DNA of 41,277 nt from Clostridia bacterium (GCA_900753245.1 CAADYJ010000094.1:1-41277); one strand, 5' to 3'. Positions 32,348 to 41,233 are shown, numbered from the stretch's first letter. Numbers and translations are program-made. Notes: generated from the sequence alone by a model not told the origin.

Positions 32348-33403
32348 ATGAACCAAGAAGAGAAAGAACCATCATTTTTTAAAAAAGTAATGATGAGCAT
32401 AACAAAACTTGAAAGATATCCAGAACTTGCAAGTAAAAACTGGAAAGTAGTTATATCATATATGGTAAAATTACTTGCAGTATTTACAGTTGTAGCAACG
32501 TTTTGCTCTTTATATTCTACTATAAAAATAATAAATAATAGTATAAATTATCTAAATGAAAATATACCAGATTTTACATTTGAGAATAATAGTTTAGCAA
32601 CTAAAGATGGGCAAACTGCTACTTTAGAAGATAAAGAAGGATTATTGAAAACTATTATTATAGATACAAACTCTATAGTGGAAGAAAATAAAATAGATGA
32701 ATACAAAAAAGAGTTAAAAAATAAAGAAACGGGAATAATCTTATTAAAAGATAAGATCTTAATAAAAGCACAGTTAAACAATGACAGTATTACGGAATAT
32801 TCATATTCTACAATATCAGAAAAATATCAAATACAAAAATTTGATAAACAAGAATTTTTTAGTTATTTATCTGGGAAAAATTTAGTAATGCTTTATGTAG
32901 GAATGTTTATAATTACATTTATATATATGTTTATAATGTATTTTATTAGTATGTGGTTAGATGTATTTTTATTAGGAGTATTTGGACAAGTAACAGCATT
33001 GTTTATGCGCTTACGATTAAAATTAAGTGCAATGTGTAAAATTGCAATATATTCACTTACTTTACCTATAATATTAAATATTTTGGAAATTATAATAGAG
33101 ACATTTACAGAATTTAAATTAACATATTTTCAAATAATGTATATAGGAATAGCTTGTATATATATTGTTGCATCTATATTAATGATTAAATCAGATGTAA
33201 TAAAAAATAAACAAGAGTTAGCAAAAATAATAGAAGAACAAGTAAAGGTAAAGGAAGAACTAGAAAGAAAAAAACAAGAGGAAGAAGAAAAACAAAAAGA
33301 AAAAGATAGACAAGAAAGAAAAGAAAAAAAGAAAGAGAAAAAAGAAGATAAAGAGGGGAAAGAAGAAAATTTAGGAGATGAACCACAAGGGGAAAATGCA
33401 TAG
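32348..33403 (+). CDS. DUF1189-like membrane protein with charged tail
   Basis: The start ATG 32348 is preferred over the in-frame GTG at 32339 because GGAG (32336-32339) has correct spacing only for the former; this gives 351 residues. There is one N-terminal membrane helix (ISYMVKLLAVFTVVATFCSLY), an outside domain of about 125 residues, and three to four more hydrophobic helices (LVMLYVGMFIITFIYMFIMY, IAIYSLTLPIILNILEIII, IMYIGIACIYIVASILMI). It ends in a highly charged Lys/Glu tail of about 60 residues. Topology and the helical region with MWLDVFLLGVFG fit the DUF1189 family. Function unknown. It lies between cysS and ftsH in a probable operon. Confidence 0.7.
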   Translation: MNQEEKEPSFFKKVMMSITKLERYPELASKNWKVVISYMVKLLAVFTVVATFCSLYSTIKIINNSINYLNENIPDFTFENNSLATKDGQTATLEDKEGLLKTIIIDTNSIVEENKIDEYKKELKNKETGIILLKDKILIKAQLNNDSITEYSYSTISEKYQIQKFDKQEFFSYLSGKNLVMLYVGMFIITFIYMFIMYFISMWLDVFLLGVFGQVTALFMRLRLKLSAMCKIAIYSLTLPIILNILEIIIETFTEFKLTYFQIMYIGIACIYIVASILMIKSDVIKNKQELAKIIEEQVKVKEELERKKQEEEEKQKEKDRQERKEKKKEKKEDKEGKEENLGDEPQGENA

Positions 33404-33432
33404 AAATAAATAAGGAAGGAAATTAAAACAAA

Positions 33433-35244
33433 ATGGAAAAAAATAAACCAGAAGACAATAAAAATAATAGAGAAAATAAAAACAAAATATTGTTAGGAAT
33501 TTTAATTGCAGTCTTGATTATTGTTTTAGGAGTAACAGCGTATTTATTATTCTTTAATAAAGATGATAGTTTAGATGAAAGTAAGCTTTCTTATACAGAT
33601 TTAATTAAACAAGTTTCAGACGGTGAAATTGAAAAAATAGAAATGACAGTAGGAAGCACATCAGTAAAAGTAAAACAAAAAAACGTGGAAGAAGAGAAAA
33701 AATCAATTGTTCCTAATACACAAGCATTTATAGAATTAATTCAACAGAAAGTTGCAGAAGGTAACAATATAGAATTAATTCAAAATCCCAAAAATGCTTT
33801 AGTTAGTATTTCAGAAACATTTTTCACATTATTACCAACATTAATGATAGTTATATTATTTGTTCTTATTCTTAAAATGCAAGGACTTGGAGACAAAGGA
33901 AAAATATATGATGCAGAAACATCTAAACAAAAAATAAAATTTGATGATGTTGCAGGTTTAGATGAAGAAAAACAAGAAATGCTAGAAATTGTTCAATTCT
34001 TAAAAGAACCTAAAAAATTTAATGAAATGGGAGCTAAAATTCCAAAAGGAGTTTTATTATATGGAAAACCAGGAACAGGAAAAACATTAATAGCAAAAGC
34101 GATAGCAGGTGAAGCAAATGTACCATTTATTTCAATGAGTGGTTCAGAATTTATAGAAATGTTTGCAGGTCTTGGAGCTTCAAGAGTTCGCAAATTATTT
34201 GAAAAGGCAAGAAAAGTAGCACCATGTATAGTATTTATAGATGAAATAGATGCAATAGGTTCTAGAAGAGCAAATGGAAGTGGAGCAGAAACTGAAAATA
34301 ATCAAACATTAAACCAATTATTAGTTGAAATGGATGGATTTGATACAGAAGAAACTATTATAGTTTTAGCAGCAACTAATAGACCAGAAATGTTAGATAA
34401 AGCACTATTAAGACCAGGAAGATTTGATAGACAAATAACAATAAATGTTCCAGATAAAAGAGGAAGAGAAGAAATATTAAAAATTCATAGTAAAGATAAA
34501 AAGTTTGCAGAAAATGTAAACTTAGGAACAATAGCAGAAGATACAGCAGGGTTAACAGGAGCAGAACTTTCAAACATATTAAATGAAGCTGCAATTCTAG
34601 CTACAATAAATGAACATGAAGTAATTTGCCAAGATGATATAGAAGAAGCATTTAAAAAAGTTACAATAGGATTACAAAAAACAAGCAGAGTATATTCAGA
34701 AAAAGATAAAAGAATTACTGCTTATCATGAAGCAGGACATGCTGTAGTAAGTAGATATTTGGAAACACAAGAGCCTGTAAAAGAAATATCAATAATACCA
34801 AGAGGTATGGCAGGCGGATACACAATGAATAAAACAAATGAAGATAAAAACTATATTTCTAAGACAGAAATGGAAGAAAGACTTATTGTGTTAATGGCAG
34901 GTCGTGCAGCAGAAAAAATAATTATAAATGACATTTCAACAGGAGCAAGCAATGATTTTGAAGTTGCAACTAAAATTGCAAAAGATATGGTAACAGTATA
35001 TGGAATGAGTGATGTAGTTGGAACTATCTCAATAAATCCAGAAAGAGATCCATATGAATTACAAATACTTGGAGAAAAATACGTAGATGCAATAGGAGCA
35101 GAAGTAAAAATATTATTAGATACGGCATACGCAAAAGCCCAAAAAATAATACTTGAACATATGGAAAAACTTCATGAAGTAGCACAAACATTATTAAAAA
35201 ATGAAACAATAACAGAACAAGAATTTGAAGAGATATTTAAATAA
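33433..35244 (+). CDS. ftsH: ATP-dependent zinc metalloprotease FtsH
   Basis: Membrane AAA+ protease that degrades misfolded membrane proteins and regulators. The 603 residues have two N-terminal membrane helices (LLGILIAVLIIVLGVTAYL; LLPTLMIVILFVLIL) around an extracytoplasmic domain, Walker A GKPGTGKT at about 211, the pore segment EMFAGLGASRVR, Walker B FIDEIDAIG near 266, the second region of homology AATNRPEMLDKALLRPGRFDR (in part), and the zinc motif HEAGH at about 432 with the third ligand region NDFEVATKIA. The tail after the peptidase domain is short. AAGGAAGG precedes the start. It is the last gene of the PBP-cysS group. Confidence 0.97.
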   Translation: MEKNKPEDNKNNRENKNKILLGILIAVLIIVLGVTAYLLFFNKDDSLDESKLSYTDLIKQVSDGEIEKIEMTVGSTSVKVKQKNVEEEKKSIVPNTQAFIELIQQKVAEGNNIELIQNPKNALVSISETFFTLLPTLMIVILFVLILKMQGLGDKGKIYDAETSKQKIKFDDVAGLDEEKQEMLEIVQFLKEPKKFNEMGAKIPKGVLLYGKPGTGKTLIAKAIAGEANVPFISMSGSEFIEMFAGLGASRVRKLFEKARKVAPCIVFIDEIDAIGSRRANGSGAETENNQTLNQLLVEMDGFDTEETIIVLAATNRPEMLDKALLRPGRFDRQITINVPDKRGREEILKIHSKDKKFAENVNLGTIAEDTAGLTGAELSNILNEAAILATINEHEVICQDDIEEAFKKVTIGLQKTSRVYSEKDKRITAYHEAGHAVVSRYLETQEPVKEISIIPRGMAGGYTMNKTNEDKNYISKTEMEERLIVLMAGRAAEKIIINDISTGASNDFEVATKIAKDMVTVYGMSDVVGTISINPERDPYELQILGEKYVDAIGAEVKILLDTAYAKAQKIILEHMEKLHEVAQTLLKNETITEQEFEEIFK

Positions 35245-35286
35245 AAATACCCCAAAAGGTCCAGGTTATAATGGGGTAGAAAATAT

Positions 35287-35329
35287 AAAAAGGTTAAAGA
35301 GATGACTAATTTATCTCTTTAACCTTTTT
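35287..35329. terminator. Bidirectional terminator between ftsH and the pseudouridine synthase gene
   Basis: A perfect 17-bp stem (35287-35303 with 35313-35329) with a 9-base loop and T runs on both strands. Its right arm includes the last codons of the minus-strand gene. A smaller TACCCC/GGGGTA hairpin (35248-35277) precedes it. Confidence 0.9.
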
Positions 35330-36162
35330 ATAACTTTACCATTCAAATAAGATAAAATACCACCTGGAGAAGAAAAATTAAATTTTAAGCTATAACTTTC
35401 AAGTAATTGAGTCTTCTTATTAAATTTTTTATTTATTTCATTTTTGCCATACTTTCCATCTCCGATAATAGGAAAGCCTATGTAAGCAAGATGTGCTCTA
35501 ATTTGATGAGTTCTACCAGTTTCTAATTTTATATCTAACACAGAAATATTTTGTTTTTTATCTTCTTTAATAACTTCATAAGAAGTAATAATTTTTTGAT
35601 AGCCTTTTTTAGGTTCATTTGAAATATAAACTAAAGATTTCTTACTATCCTTAAACAAGAAGGCTTCAAGTTTAGCTTTTTTTACTTTAGGTATTCCATA
35701 TACAGTAGCCTTATAATGTTTTTCAATCTCGTGATTTTTAAATTTAGCTAAAAGAATGTTTAAAGATTCTTCATTTTTAGCAAACAAAACAAGACCAGTT
35801 GTATTTCTATCAAGTCTATGACAAGGTTTAATATATGAATACTTTTTCTCTAAAATAGAAGTAACACTATTCTCTCCAACAACTTCAATGTTTGTAGGTT
35901 TATCAATAACTAAAATGTTATCATCTTCATATATAGTAGGAAGCAAAATGTTATTTTTTAGAAGTTCATCACTAATAAAAACTTTAATTTCATCACCTGT
36001 GTGAAGTATTATATTTTCAGAAATTCTATTATCATTTACACGAAAATCTTTCTTTCTTAAAGTCTTATAAAATAAACCTGAACTCAAGCTAGGAAACTTA
36101 TCAAAAATAAATTTATCTAATTTTTTATTATTATACTTTTCATCTACAACTAAAATTTTCAT
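35311..36162 (-). CDS. RluA/RluD-family RNA pseudouridine synthase
   Basis: Converts uridine to pseudouridine in rRNA or tRNA; the exact target is not evident. The 283 residues contain an N-terminal S4 RNA-binding domain (LDKFIFDKFPSLSSGLFYKTLRKKDFRV region, about 13-60) and the catalytic domain with CHRLDRNTTGLVLFAKN (catalytic Asp118), HYKATVYG, ETGRTHQIRAHLA and PIIGDGKYG, all family motifs. Length is slightly short for RluD (about 300). A GGAG stands close before the ATG on the minus strand. It is divergent from secG. Confidence 0.9.
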   Translation of the reverse strand: MKILVVDEKYNNKKLDKFIFDKFPSLSSGLFYKTLRKKDFRVNDNRISENIILHTGDEIKVFISDELLKNNILLPTIYEDDNILVIDKPTNIEVVGENSVTSILEKKYSYIKPCHRLDRNTTGLVLFAKNEESLNILLAKFKNHEIEKHYKATVYGIPKVKKAKLEAFLFKDSKKSLVYISNEPKKGYQKIITSYEVIKEDKKQNISVLDIKLETGRTHQIRAHLAYIGFPIIGDGKYGKNEINKKFNKKTQLLESYSLKFNFSSPGGILSYLNGKVIKRLKR

Positions 36163-36199
36163 AAAAACTCCATAAAATGATATATTTTAAATATAAAAT

Positions 36200-36228
36200 A
36201 TTATATAATACAAAATTTTAAAAATCAA
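36200..36228 (-). promoter_or_regulatory. Promoter of the pseudouridine synthase gene
   Basis: On the minus strand, TTGATT (complement of 36223-36228), 17-base spacer, TATAAT (complement of 36200-36205). Its -35 box directly abuts that of the secG promoter. Confidence 0.65.
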
Positions 36229-36257
36229 TTGCATTTTTTAAATACATATGTTACAAT
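36229..36257 (+). promoter_or_regulatory. Promoter of secG
   Basis: TTGCAT (36229-36234), 17-base spacer, TACAAT (36252-36257), 50 bases before the secG start. Confidence 0.6.
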
Positions 36258-36306
36258 AAATAACGTTAAAGAAAAAAAGAAAAAATAAACCAAAGGAGAG
36301 AATGAA

Positions 36307-36555
36307 ATGGAAGTTTTAAAATACATAGTATTAGGAATATATTTAGTAATATGTGTTGCATTAATAATAATTGCTACAATTCAAACTAAAGACAGTAATG
36401 GCGCTTCAGGAGCAATTACAGGTTCTTCAACAAATAACTTTTATGAAAAAAATAAAGGAAGAACAAGAGAGGGAAAATTAAAAAGATTAACAATAATTCT
36501 TGGAGTATTATTTGCAGTATTATCAATAGTAACTGGAATATTGTATTTAGTTTAA
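36307..36555 (+). CDS. secG: Preprotein translocase subunit SecG
   Basis: Small accessory subunit of the SecYEG channel. The 82 residues show two membrane helices (YIVLGIYLVICVALIIIATI and LTIILGVLFAVLSIVTGIL) separated by a Gly/Ser/Asn-rich loop (SNGASGAITGSSTNNFYEKN) as in all SecG proteins. AAAGGAGAG precedes the ATG. It precedes rnr, the common secG-rnr order in Firmicutes, but here a terminator and a 287-bp foldback lie between them. Confidence 0.93.
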   Translation: MEVLKYIVLGIYLVICVALIIIATIQTKDSNGASGAITGSSTNNFYEKNKGRTREGKLKRLTIILGVLFAVLSIVTGILYLV

Positions 36556-36571
36556 AATTTTGGAAAAGCTA

Positions 36572-36606
36572 AAGTGTAGTAACAAAAATGTAACTACACT
36601 TTTTTT
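36572..36606 (+). terminator. Rho-independent terminator of secG
   Basis: AAGTGTAGT (36572-36580) pairs with ACTACACTT (36593-36601), loop of 12 bases, followed by T to 36606. The foldback element starts at the next base. Confidence 0.82.
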
Positions 36607-36893
36607 AAAGGACATTTTGGGACGGGTCACTTTTGTCCTTTACATAACATTAAACCTTTAATAATAAATAAAAATATAAAATTTTCAAAAAAGCGCATTG
36701 AAAGTAAGTGAGTTAGAAATTATTGAGAAATTTGTGGAAAGAGTTCATTTTCTAAATGGAAGGGTGCCACAAATTTCGATTATAATTTCTACGCTACTTA
36801 GCTTGAACGAGCATTTTTTTAAAATTTCTATATTTTTATTATAATAACACTAATTTTCAAAGGACAAAAGTGACCCGTCCCAAAATGTCCTTT
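36607..36893. repeat. 287-bp foldback element with perfect 35-bp ends and GGGACGGGTCA core (element 2)
   Basis: 36607-36641 is repeated exactly in inverse at 36859-36893. Pairing continues inside: 36714-36723 with 36782-36791 and 36727-36737 with 36767-36777 are perfect, and the AT-rich parts between also match imperfectly. The whole unit can therefore fold into one long hairpin with a 29-base loop (36738-36766). There is no open frame of note. Each end holds GGGACGGGTCA (36619-36629 and complement 36871-36881) and is itself flanked by AAAGGACA/TGTCCTTT. It resembles a MITE or REP-type palindromic element. It fills almost the entire secG-rnr gap. Confidence 0.88.
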
Positions 36894-36907
36894 GTGAGGG
36901 AGAGATA

Positions 36908-39118
36908 ATGGAAGATAAAGAAAAGTTAATTTTAGATTTTATGAAAGAAGATATATATGTGCCAATGAAAGCAAAAGAATTGGCAGCTGTTTTAAGTGTG
37001 CCTAAAACAGAGTATAACAACTTTTTAGAGGTTTTAAATAAATTAGAAGAAAACTATAAAATCCAAAAAAATAGAAAATCAAAATATCATTTAGTACAAG
37101 AAGGAAAATATATTTCTGGAATTTTTAGAGGAAATGAAAAAGGCTTTGGTTTTGTAAAAATAGAGAATGAAGAAGATGAAATTTATATAGCAAAAAGCAA
37201 TACTAAAGGCGCTTTAAATGAAGATAAAGTTTTAATAGAAATAATAGAAGACAAAGAACAAAAAGGCCATAGAGAAGGAAAAGTTGTAAAAATCATATCA
37301 AGAAATAAAGATACTTTAGTTGGTGTATTTACTAAAAATCAAAATTTTGGATTTGTTGTGCCAGATGATAGAAAATTTGGTACAGATATCTTTATTTCAA
37401 AGAAAAATATGGGAAAAGCAAGAACAAATGAAAAAGTATTGGTTCAAATTTTAAAATACCCTGAAAAAGGTAAAAATGCTGAAGGAAAAATAATAGAAGT
37501 ATTAGGTAATGTAAATGAAGCAGGTGTAGATATGCTTAGCTTGATTAAAGAGTATGATTTACCTTATACTTTCCCAGACAAAGTAATAGAAGAAGCTAAA
37601 AGTATAAAAGAAGAAATAAGTCCTAAAGAATTAGAAAATAGATTAGACTTAAGAAACGAAGAAATTTTTACAATAGATGGTGAAGATGCAAAAGACTTAG
37701 ATGATGCAGTACAAGTTAAAAAATTAGAAAATGGTAATTACGAGTTAGGCGTTCATATAGCAGATGTTAGCCACTATGTAACGCCAAATACAAATTTAGA
37801 TAAAGAAGCAATTATAAGAGGTACAAGCATTTATATGTTAGATAGAGTAATACCAATGCTTCCTCGTGAACTTTCAAATGGAATATGTAGTTTAAATGAA
37901 GGAAAAGATAGGCTTACTTTATCTGTAATAATGGAAATAGATAAACAAGGAAATGTTGTATCTTCAGATATAAGAAAGAGCGTAATAAAAGTTACTAGAA
38001 GAATGAGCTACACGGATGTTGCAATTTTACTTGGACTTAATAAAGAGGAAAAAACAGAGAGAATAGAAGATATAGATGAGGTTAAAAACAAAATAAAAGC
38101 ATTAGAAAAAGAGCTAGAAGTAGTAAAAAAATATAAGCCATTTATAAACCATTTCAAAAGAATGGAAGAGCTTGCACATATTTTAAAAGATAGAAGAACT
38201 AAACAAGGAAGCTTGAATTTAGATTTACCTGAAAGCAAAATTGTACTAGATGAAAATGGTTATGCTATAGATGTAAAAAAATATGAACTTTCATTTGCAA
38301 ATGAGATAATAGAACAATTTATGCTAACTGCAAATGAAACAGTTGCAGAGCGTTTTTATTGGTTAGAAGCACCATTTATTTATCGTGTACATGAAGAGCC
38401 AGACGAAGAAAAAATAGACGAACTTAATAAATTTTTATTTAATTTTAAATATAAAATTAAGTATAGTAAAGATAACATTCATCCAAAAGCATTTGCAGAG
38501 GTTTTAGACCAAATAGTTGGAACAGACGAAGAAAGAGTAATTTCCACTTTAATATTAAGAACATTAAAAGTAGCAAGATATGAAAGTCAAAACAAAGGAC
38601 ATTTTGGTATTGCAAGTAATTATTATTGTCATTTTACATCACCAATACGTAGATATCCAGATTTATTTATACACAGAGTAATTTCACACTATATAGACAA
38701 AAATTATAATGTAGAAGATGATTGGAAACAAGAATATTCTGAAAAAGCTGTAAACTATAGTGAATCTTCATCTGAAAGAGAAAAAATAGCGCAAAAAGTT
38801 GAGAGAGATAGCGTAGACATTAAGAAAGCAGAATTTATGCAAGATAAAATTGGAGAAGAATTTGAGGGAATTGTTTCTTCAATTACTTCATTTGGAATGT
38901 TTGTAGAACTAGAAAACACAGTAGAAGGACTAATTCGTTTTGAAGATTTAGGAGACGAATACTTTATTTATGATGAAAATAGAAAAACTTTAACAGGAGA
39001 AAGAACAAAGAAAACATATAAGATAGGCGACAAAGTAAAAATTAAAGTAAAAAATGCTAATAAAATCTTAAGGCAAATTGACTTTGAAATAGCAAAAAAT
39101 GAAGAAGAGGAAATATAA
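36908..39118 (+). CDS. rnr: Ribonuclease R
   Basis: Processive 3'-5' exoribonuclease that degrades structured RNA and acts in trans-translation quality control. The 736 residues comprise an N-terminal winged helix (MKAKELAAVLSVPKTEYNNF), two cold-shock domains (KYISGIFRGNEKGFGFV; TLVGVFTKNQNFGFVVPDD), the RNB catalytic domain with IDGEDAKDLDDAV (metal-binding Asp cluster), HIADVSHYV, MLPRELSNGICSLNEGKDRLT and HFTSPIRRYPDLFIHR, and a C-terminal S1 domain (GEEFEGIVSSITSFGMFVEL). GAGGGAGAG lies just before the ATG, directly after the foldback element. smpB, which often follows, is absent. Confidence 0.97.
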   Translation: MEDKEKLILDFMKEDIYVPMKAKELAAVLSVPKTEYNNFLEVLNKLEENYKIQKNRKSKYHLVQEGKYISGIFRGNEKGFGFVKIENEEDEIYIAKSNTKGALNEDKVLIEIIEDKEQKGHREGKVVKIISRNKDTLVGVFTKNQNFGFVVPDDRKFGTDIFISKKNMGKARTNEKVLVQILKYPEKGKNAEGKIIEVLGNVNEAGVDMLSLIKEYDLPYTFPDKVIEEAKSIKEEISPKELENRLDLRNEEIFTIDGEDAKDLDDAVQVKKLENGNYELGVHIADVSHYVTPNTNLDKEAIIRGTSIYMLDRVIPMLPRELSNGICSLNEGKDRLTLSVIMEIDKQGNVVSSDIRKSVIKVTRRMSYTDVAILLGLNKEEKTERIEDIDEVKNKIKALEKELEVVKKYKPFINHFKRMEELAHILKDRRTKQGSLNLDLPESKIVLDENGYAIDVKKYELSFANEIIEQFMLTANETVAERFYWLEAPFIYRVHEEPDEEKIDELNKFLFNFKYKIKYSKDNIHPKAFAEVLDQIVGTDEERVISTLILRTLKVARYESQNKGHFGIASNYYCHFTSPIRRYPDLFIHRVISHYIDKNYNVEDDWKQEYSEKAVNYSESSSEREKIAQKVERDSVDIKKAEFMQDKIGEEFEGIVSSITSFGMFVELENTVEGLIRFEDLGDEYFIYDENRKTLTGERTKKTYKIGDKVKIKVKNANKILRQIDFEIAKNEEEEI

Positions 39119-39143
39119 AAAAAGTTTTTTGCGACAATAGTAA

Positions 39144-39172
39144 TTGATAAATAATAAAAAATATGATAAAAT
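39144..39172 (+). promoter_or_regulatory. Promoter for the membrane protein gene after rnr
   Basis: TTGATA (39144-39149), 17-base spacer, TAAAAT (39167-39172). The leader holds CTCCT and AGGAG arms that can form a small hairpin. Confidence 0.55.
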
Positions 39173-39271
39173 AACATAAAATTTTATAAAGCTCCTATTT
39201 TGGCAGTATGAGGAGTTACAAAAAGTAACAAAAACATTTTAAGAAAATAATTTTTAAGGAGGAAAATTTAT

Positions 39272-39949
39272 ATGAAAAAGGAAAAACGGGAACTTACAAT
39301 TGAACAATTGGAGAAAAAAGCAAAGGTAGCTGCAAAAATAGTATCAGTAGCTGTAATTACTTATTTATTTAGTTTAATATTAATAATGGTATTGTTTTTT
39401 GCATTTTTGGTATTAGGAAATACTAAAGCAACTATAACTAAAGCGACTATATATACTATTTTTGGAAATTGTGTTATTTTTATATTTGTCTTTTTACTAA
39501 TAATAGTAGCAAGAGAAATAGAGACAATATGTAGTGAAGAAATTTGTTCGAAACAAAGACAAATAGAAATTGAAAAAATGAAAATAGAAGCAAAGAAAGG
39601 AAATTTACAAAATTTTGTCGATTTAGTTGATGAAGACATAATAGAATATATTTTATCTAGAAGTATTGAAAAAGTAGAGATAGATATGATTGATGGACTA
39701 TATTTTTTAACTACTATTCAATTAGACGATAATAAGCAACAGGATAGAGTTTATATTCCAATAAAAGAGTTTATTTCTATAATAGATGAAAATAGTAAGA
39801 AAAAGATCTTAGAAAGCATTATACAAAAAATTGAATTAAAAAATTCTAGAGGAAAAAAAGAATTTGTAATAAGAAGTTCAGAGGTTGTATACGTAGAAGG
39901 TCTAGAAGATGAGGATGAGTTGCTGGAAATATTTAAGTTAAAAGAATGA
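39272..39949 (+). CDS. Unknown membrane protein with cytoplasmic C-terminal domain
   Basis: 225 residues, start behind AAGGAGG. A basic helical N-terminus, two membrane helices (VAVITYLFSLILIMVLFFAFLV, written in part; and FGNCVIFIFVFLLIIVA), a charged helix with three Cys (ETICSEEICSKQ), and a C-terminal alpha/beta domain of about 110 residues (VEIDMIDGLYFLTTIQLDD, RVYIPIKEFISIIDENSKKK, FVIRSSEVVYVEG). No family recognised. It is flanked by its own promoter and terminator, so no operon partner hints at its role. Confidence 0.72.
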   Translation: MKKEKRELTIEQLEKKAKVAAKIVSVAVITYLFSLILIMVLFFAFLVLGNTKATITKATIYTIFGNCVIFIFVFLLIIVAREIETICSEEICSKQRQIEIEKMKIEAKKGNLQNFVDLVDEDIIEYILSRSIEKVEIDMIDGLYFLTTIQLDDNKQQDRVYIPIKEFISIIDENSKKKILESIIQKIELKNSRGKKEFVIRSSEVVYVEGLEDEDELLEIFKLKE

Positions 39950-39960
39950 AAATAATAAAC

Positions 39961-39990
39961 AAACCTACTTGAAATTCAAGTAGGTTTTGT
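39961..39990 (+). terminator. Rho-independent terminator before metK
   Basis: AAACCTACTTG (39961-39971) pairs with CAAGTAGGTTT (39977-39987), 11-12 bp with a very short loop, ending in a short T run. Confidence 0.82.
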
Positions 39991-40050
39991 CATGTATAAA
40001 AATAATGCAAAATAGTAATCCAAATATTAATCTTTCTTAATTACGATATA

Positions 40051-40080
40051 TTGTTTTTTATTATGTATTTGTGATAGAAT
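40051..40080 (+). promoter_or_regulatory. Promoter for metK
   Basis: TTGTTT (40051-40056), 18-base spacer, TAGAAT (40075-40080). The leader is only about 37 bases, too short for a SAM riboswitch. Confidence 0.5.
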
Positions 40081-40123
40081 AAAAAATAGATATAGGAGTA
40101 CAGGAAATTAGGAGGAAACTTAT

Positions 40124-41233
40124 ATGAAAAAATATTATTTTACATCAGAAAGTGTAACAGAAGGACATCCAGATAAACTATGTGATTTAATTTCAGATAG
40201 CATATTAGATGAATATTTAAAACAAGACGAAAATTCAAGAGTTGCTGTAGAAACATTTGCATCAAAAGATAAAATTACAGTAGCTGGACAAGTTACTTCA
40301 AATGGAGAAGTAGACATAGAAAATTTAGTAAGAAATGTAATAAAAAAAGTAGGATATGACAACGAAAAAACAGATATGGATTACAGAACTTGTAAAATAG
40401 ATATAAACATTACAAAACAAAGTTCAGACATAGCAATGGGAGTAGATATTGGAGGAGCAGGAGACCAAGGTATTATGTTTGGTTATGCAACAGATGAGAC
40501 GGAAAACTACATGCCTTATGCTATAGATATGGCACATAAATTAGCAAAAAGATTAGCAGATGTTAGAAAAGAAAATGAAATTACGTATTTAAGACCAGAC
40601 GGAAAAACGCAAGTAACAGTAGAATACGAAGATGATATGCCAAAAAGAATAGATACTATATTAGTATCTACACAACATTTAGAAGAAGTAAATATGGATA
40701 GGTTAAAAAAGGATTTAATAGAAAAAGTAATAAATGTAGTTGTACCAAAAGAAATGATGGATGAAAATACAAAAATATATATAAATCCAACAGGAAGATT
40801 TGTTATAGGAGGACCTTTAGGAGATACTGGATTAACAGGAAGAAAACTTATAGTAGATACTTATGGTGGATATAGCCGTCATGGCGGAGGAGCATTTTCA
40901 GGAAAAGATGCTAGTAAAGTAGATAGATCAGCAAGCTATATGCTTCGCCATATTGCAAAAAACATTGTAGCAAATGGATATGCAAAAAAATGTGAACTAC
41001 AAGTATCATATGCAATAGGAATGGAAAAACCAATATCTATATGGGTAAATACGTTTGGAACAAACAAAATCCCAGAAGAAGATATAATAAAAATAATAGA
41101 AGAAAAATTTGATTTAACTCCAAATGGAATAATAAAATATTTAGATTTAAATAAACCAATATACACAAAAACAACAAACTATGGACACTTCGGAAAAGAA
41201 GAAATGACATGGGAAAAAGTAATAGAACTTTAA
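40124..41233 (+). CDS. metK: S-adenosylmethionine synthetase
   Basis: Makes SAM from methionine and ATP; supplies the methyl donor for enzymes such as the RlmD-type protein in this window. The 369 residues begin FTSESVTEGHPDKLCD (substrate-binding His in HPDK) and include the family hallmarks GAGDQGIMFGYA, RPDGKTQVT, NPTGRFVIGGPLGDTGLTGRK (in part) and the phosphate-binding GGGAFSGKDASKVDRSA. It is somewhat shorter than the common 380-400, with trimmed loops but no missing motif. AGGAGG precedes the ATG. The stop lies inside the window and only 44 bases follow, with nothing recognised. Confidence 0.98.
   Translation: MKKYYFTSESVTEGHPDKLCDLISDSILDEYLKQDENSRVAVETFASKDKITVAGQVTSNGEVDIENLVRNVIKKVGYDNEKTDMDYRTCKIDINITKQSSDIAMGVDIGGAGDQGIMFGYATDETENYMPYAIDMAHKLAKRLADVRKENEITYLRPDGKTQVTVEYEDDMPKRIDTILVSTQHLEEVNMDRLKKDLIEKVINVVVPKEMMDENTKIYINPTGRFVIGGPLGDTGLTGRKLIVDTYGGYSRHGGGAFSGKDASKVDRSASYMLRHIAKNIVANGYAKKCELQVSYAIGMEKPISIWVNTFGTNKIPEEDIIKIIEEKFDLTPNGIIKYLDLNKPIYTKTTNYGHFGKEEMTWEKVIEL

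Noticed and set aside
39988..40123. Possible SAM riboswitch before metK
   Set aside because: The leader after the likely promoter is only about 37 bases and shows none of the paired arms of SAM-I or other SAM classes; the hairpin at 39961-39987 is the terminator of the previous gene.
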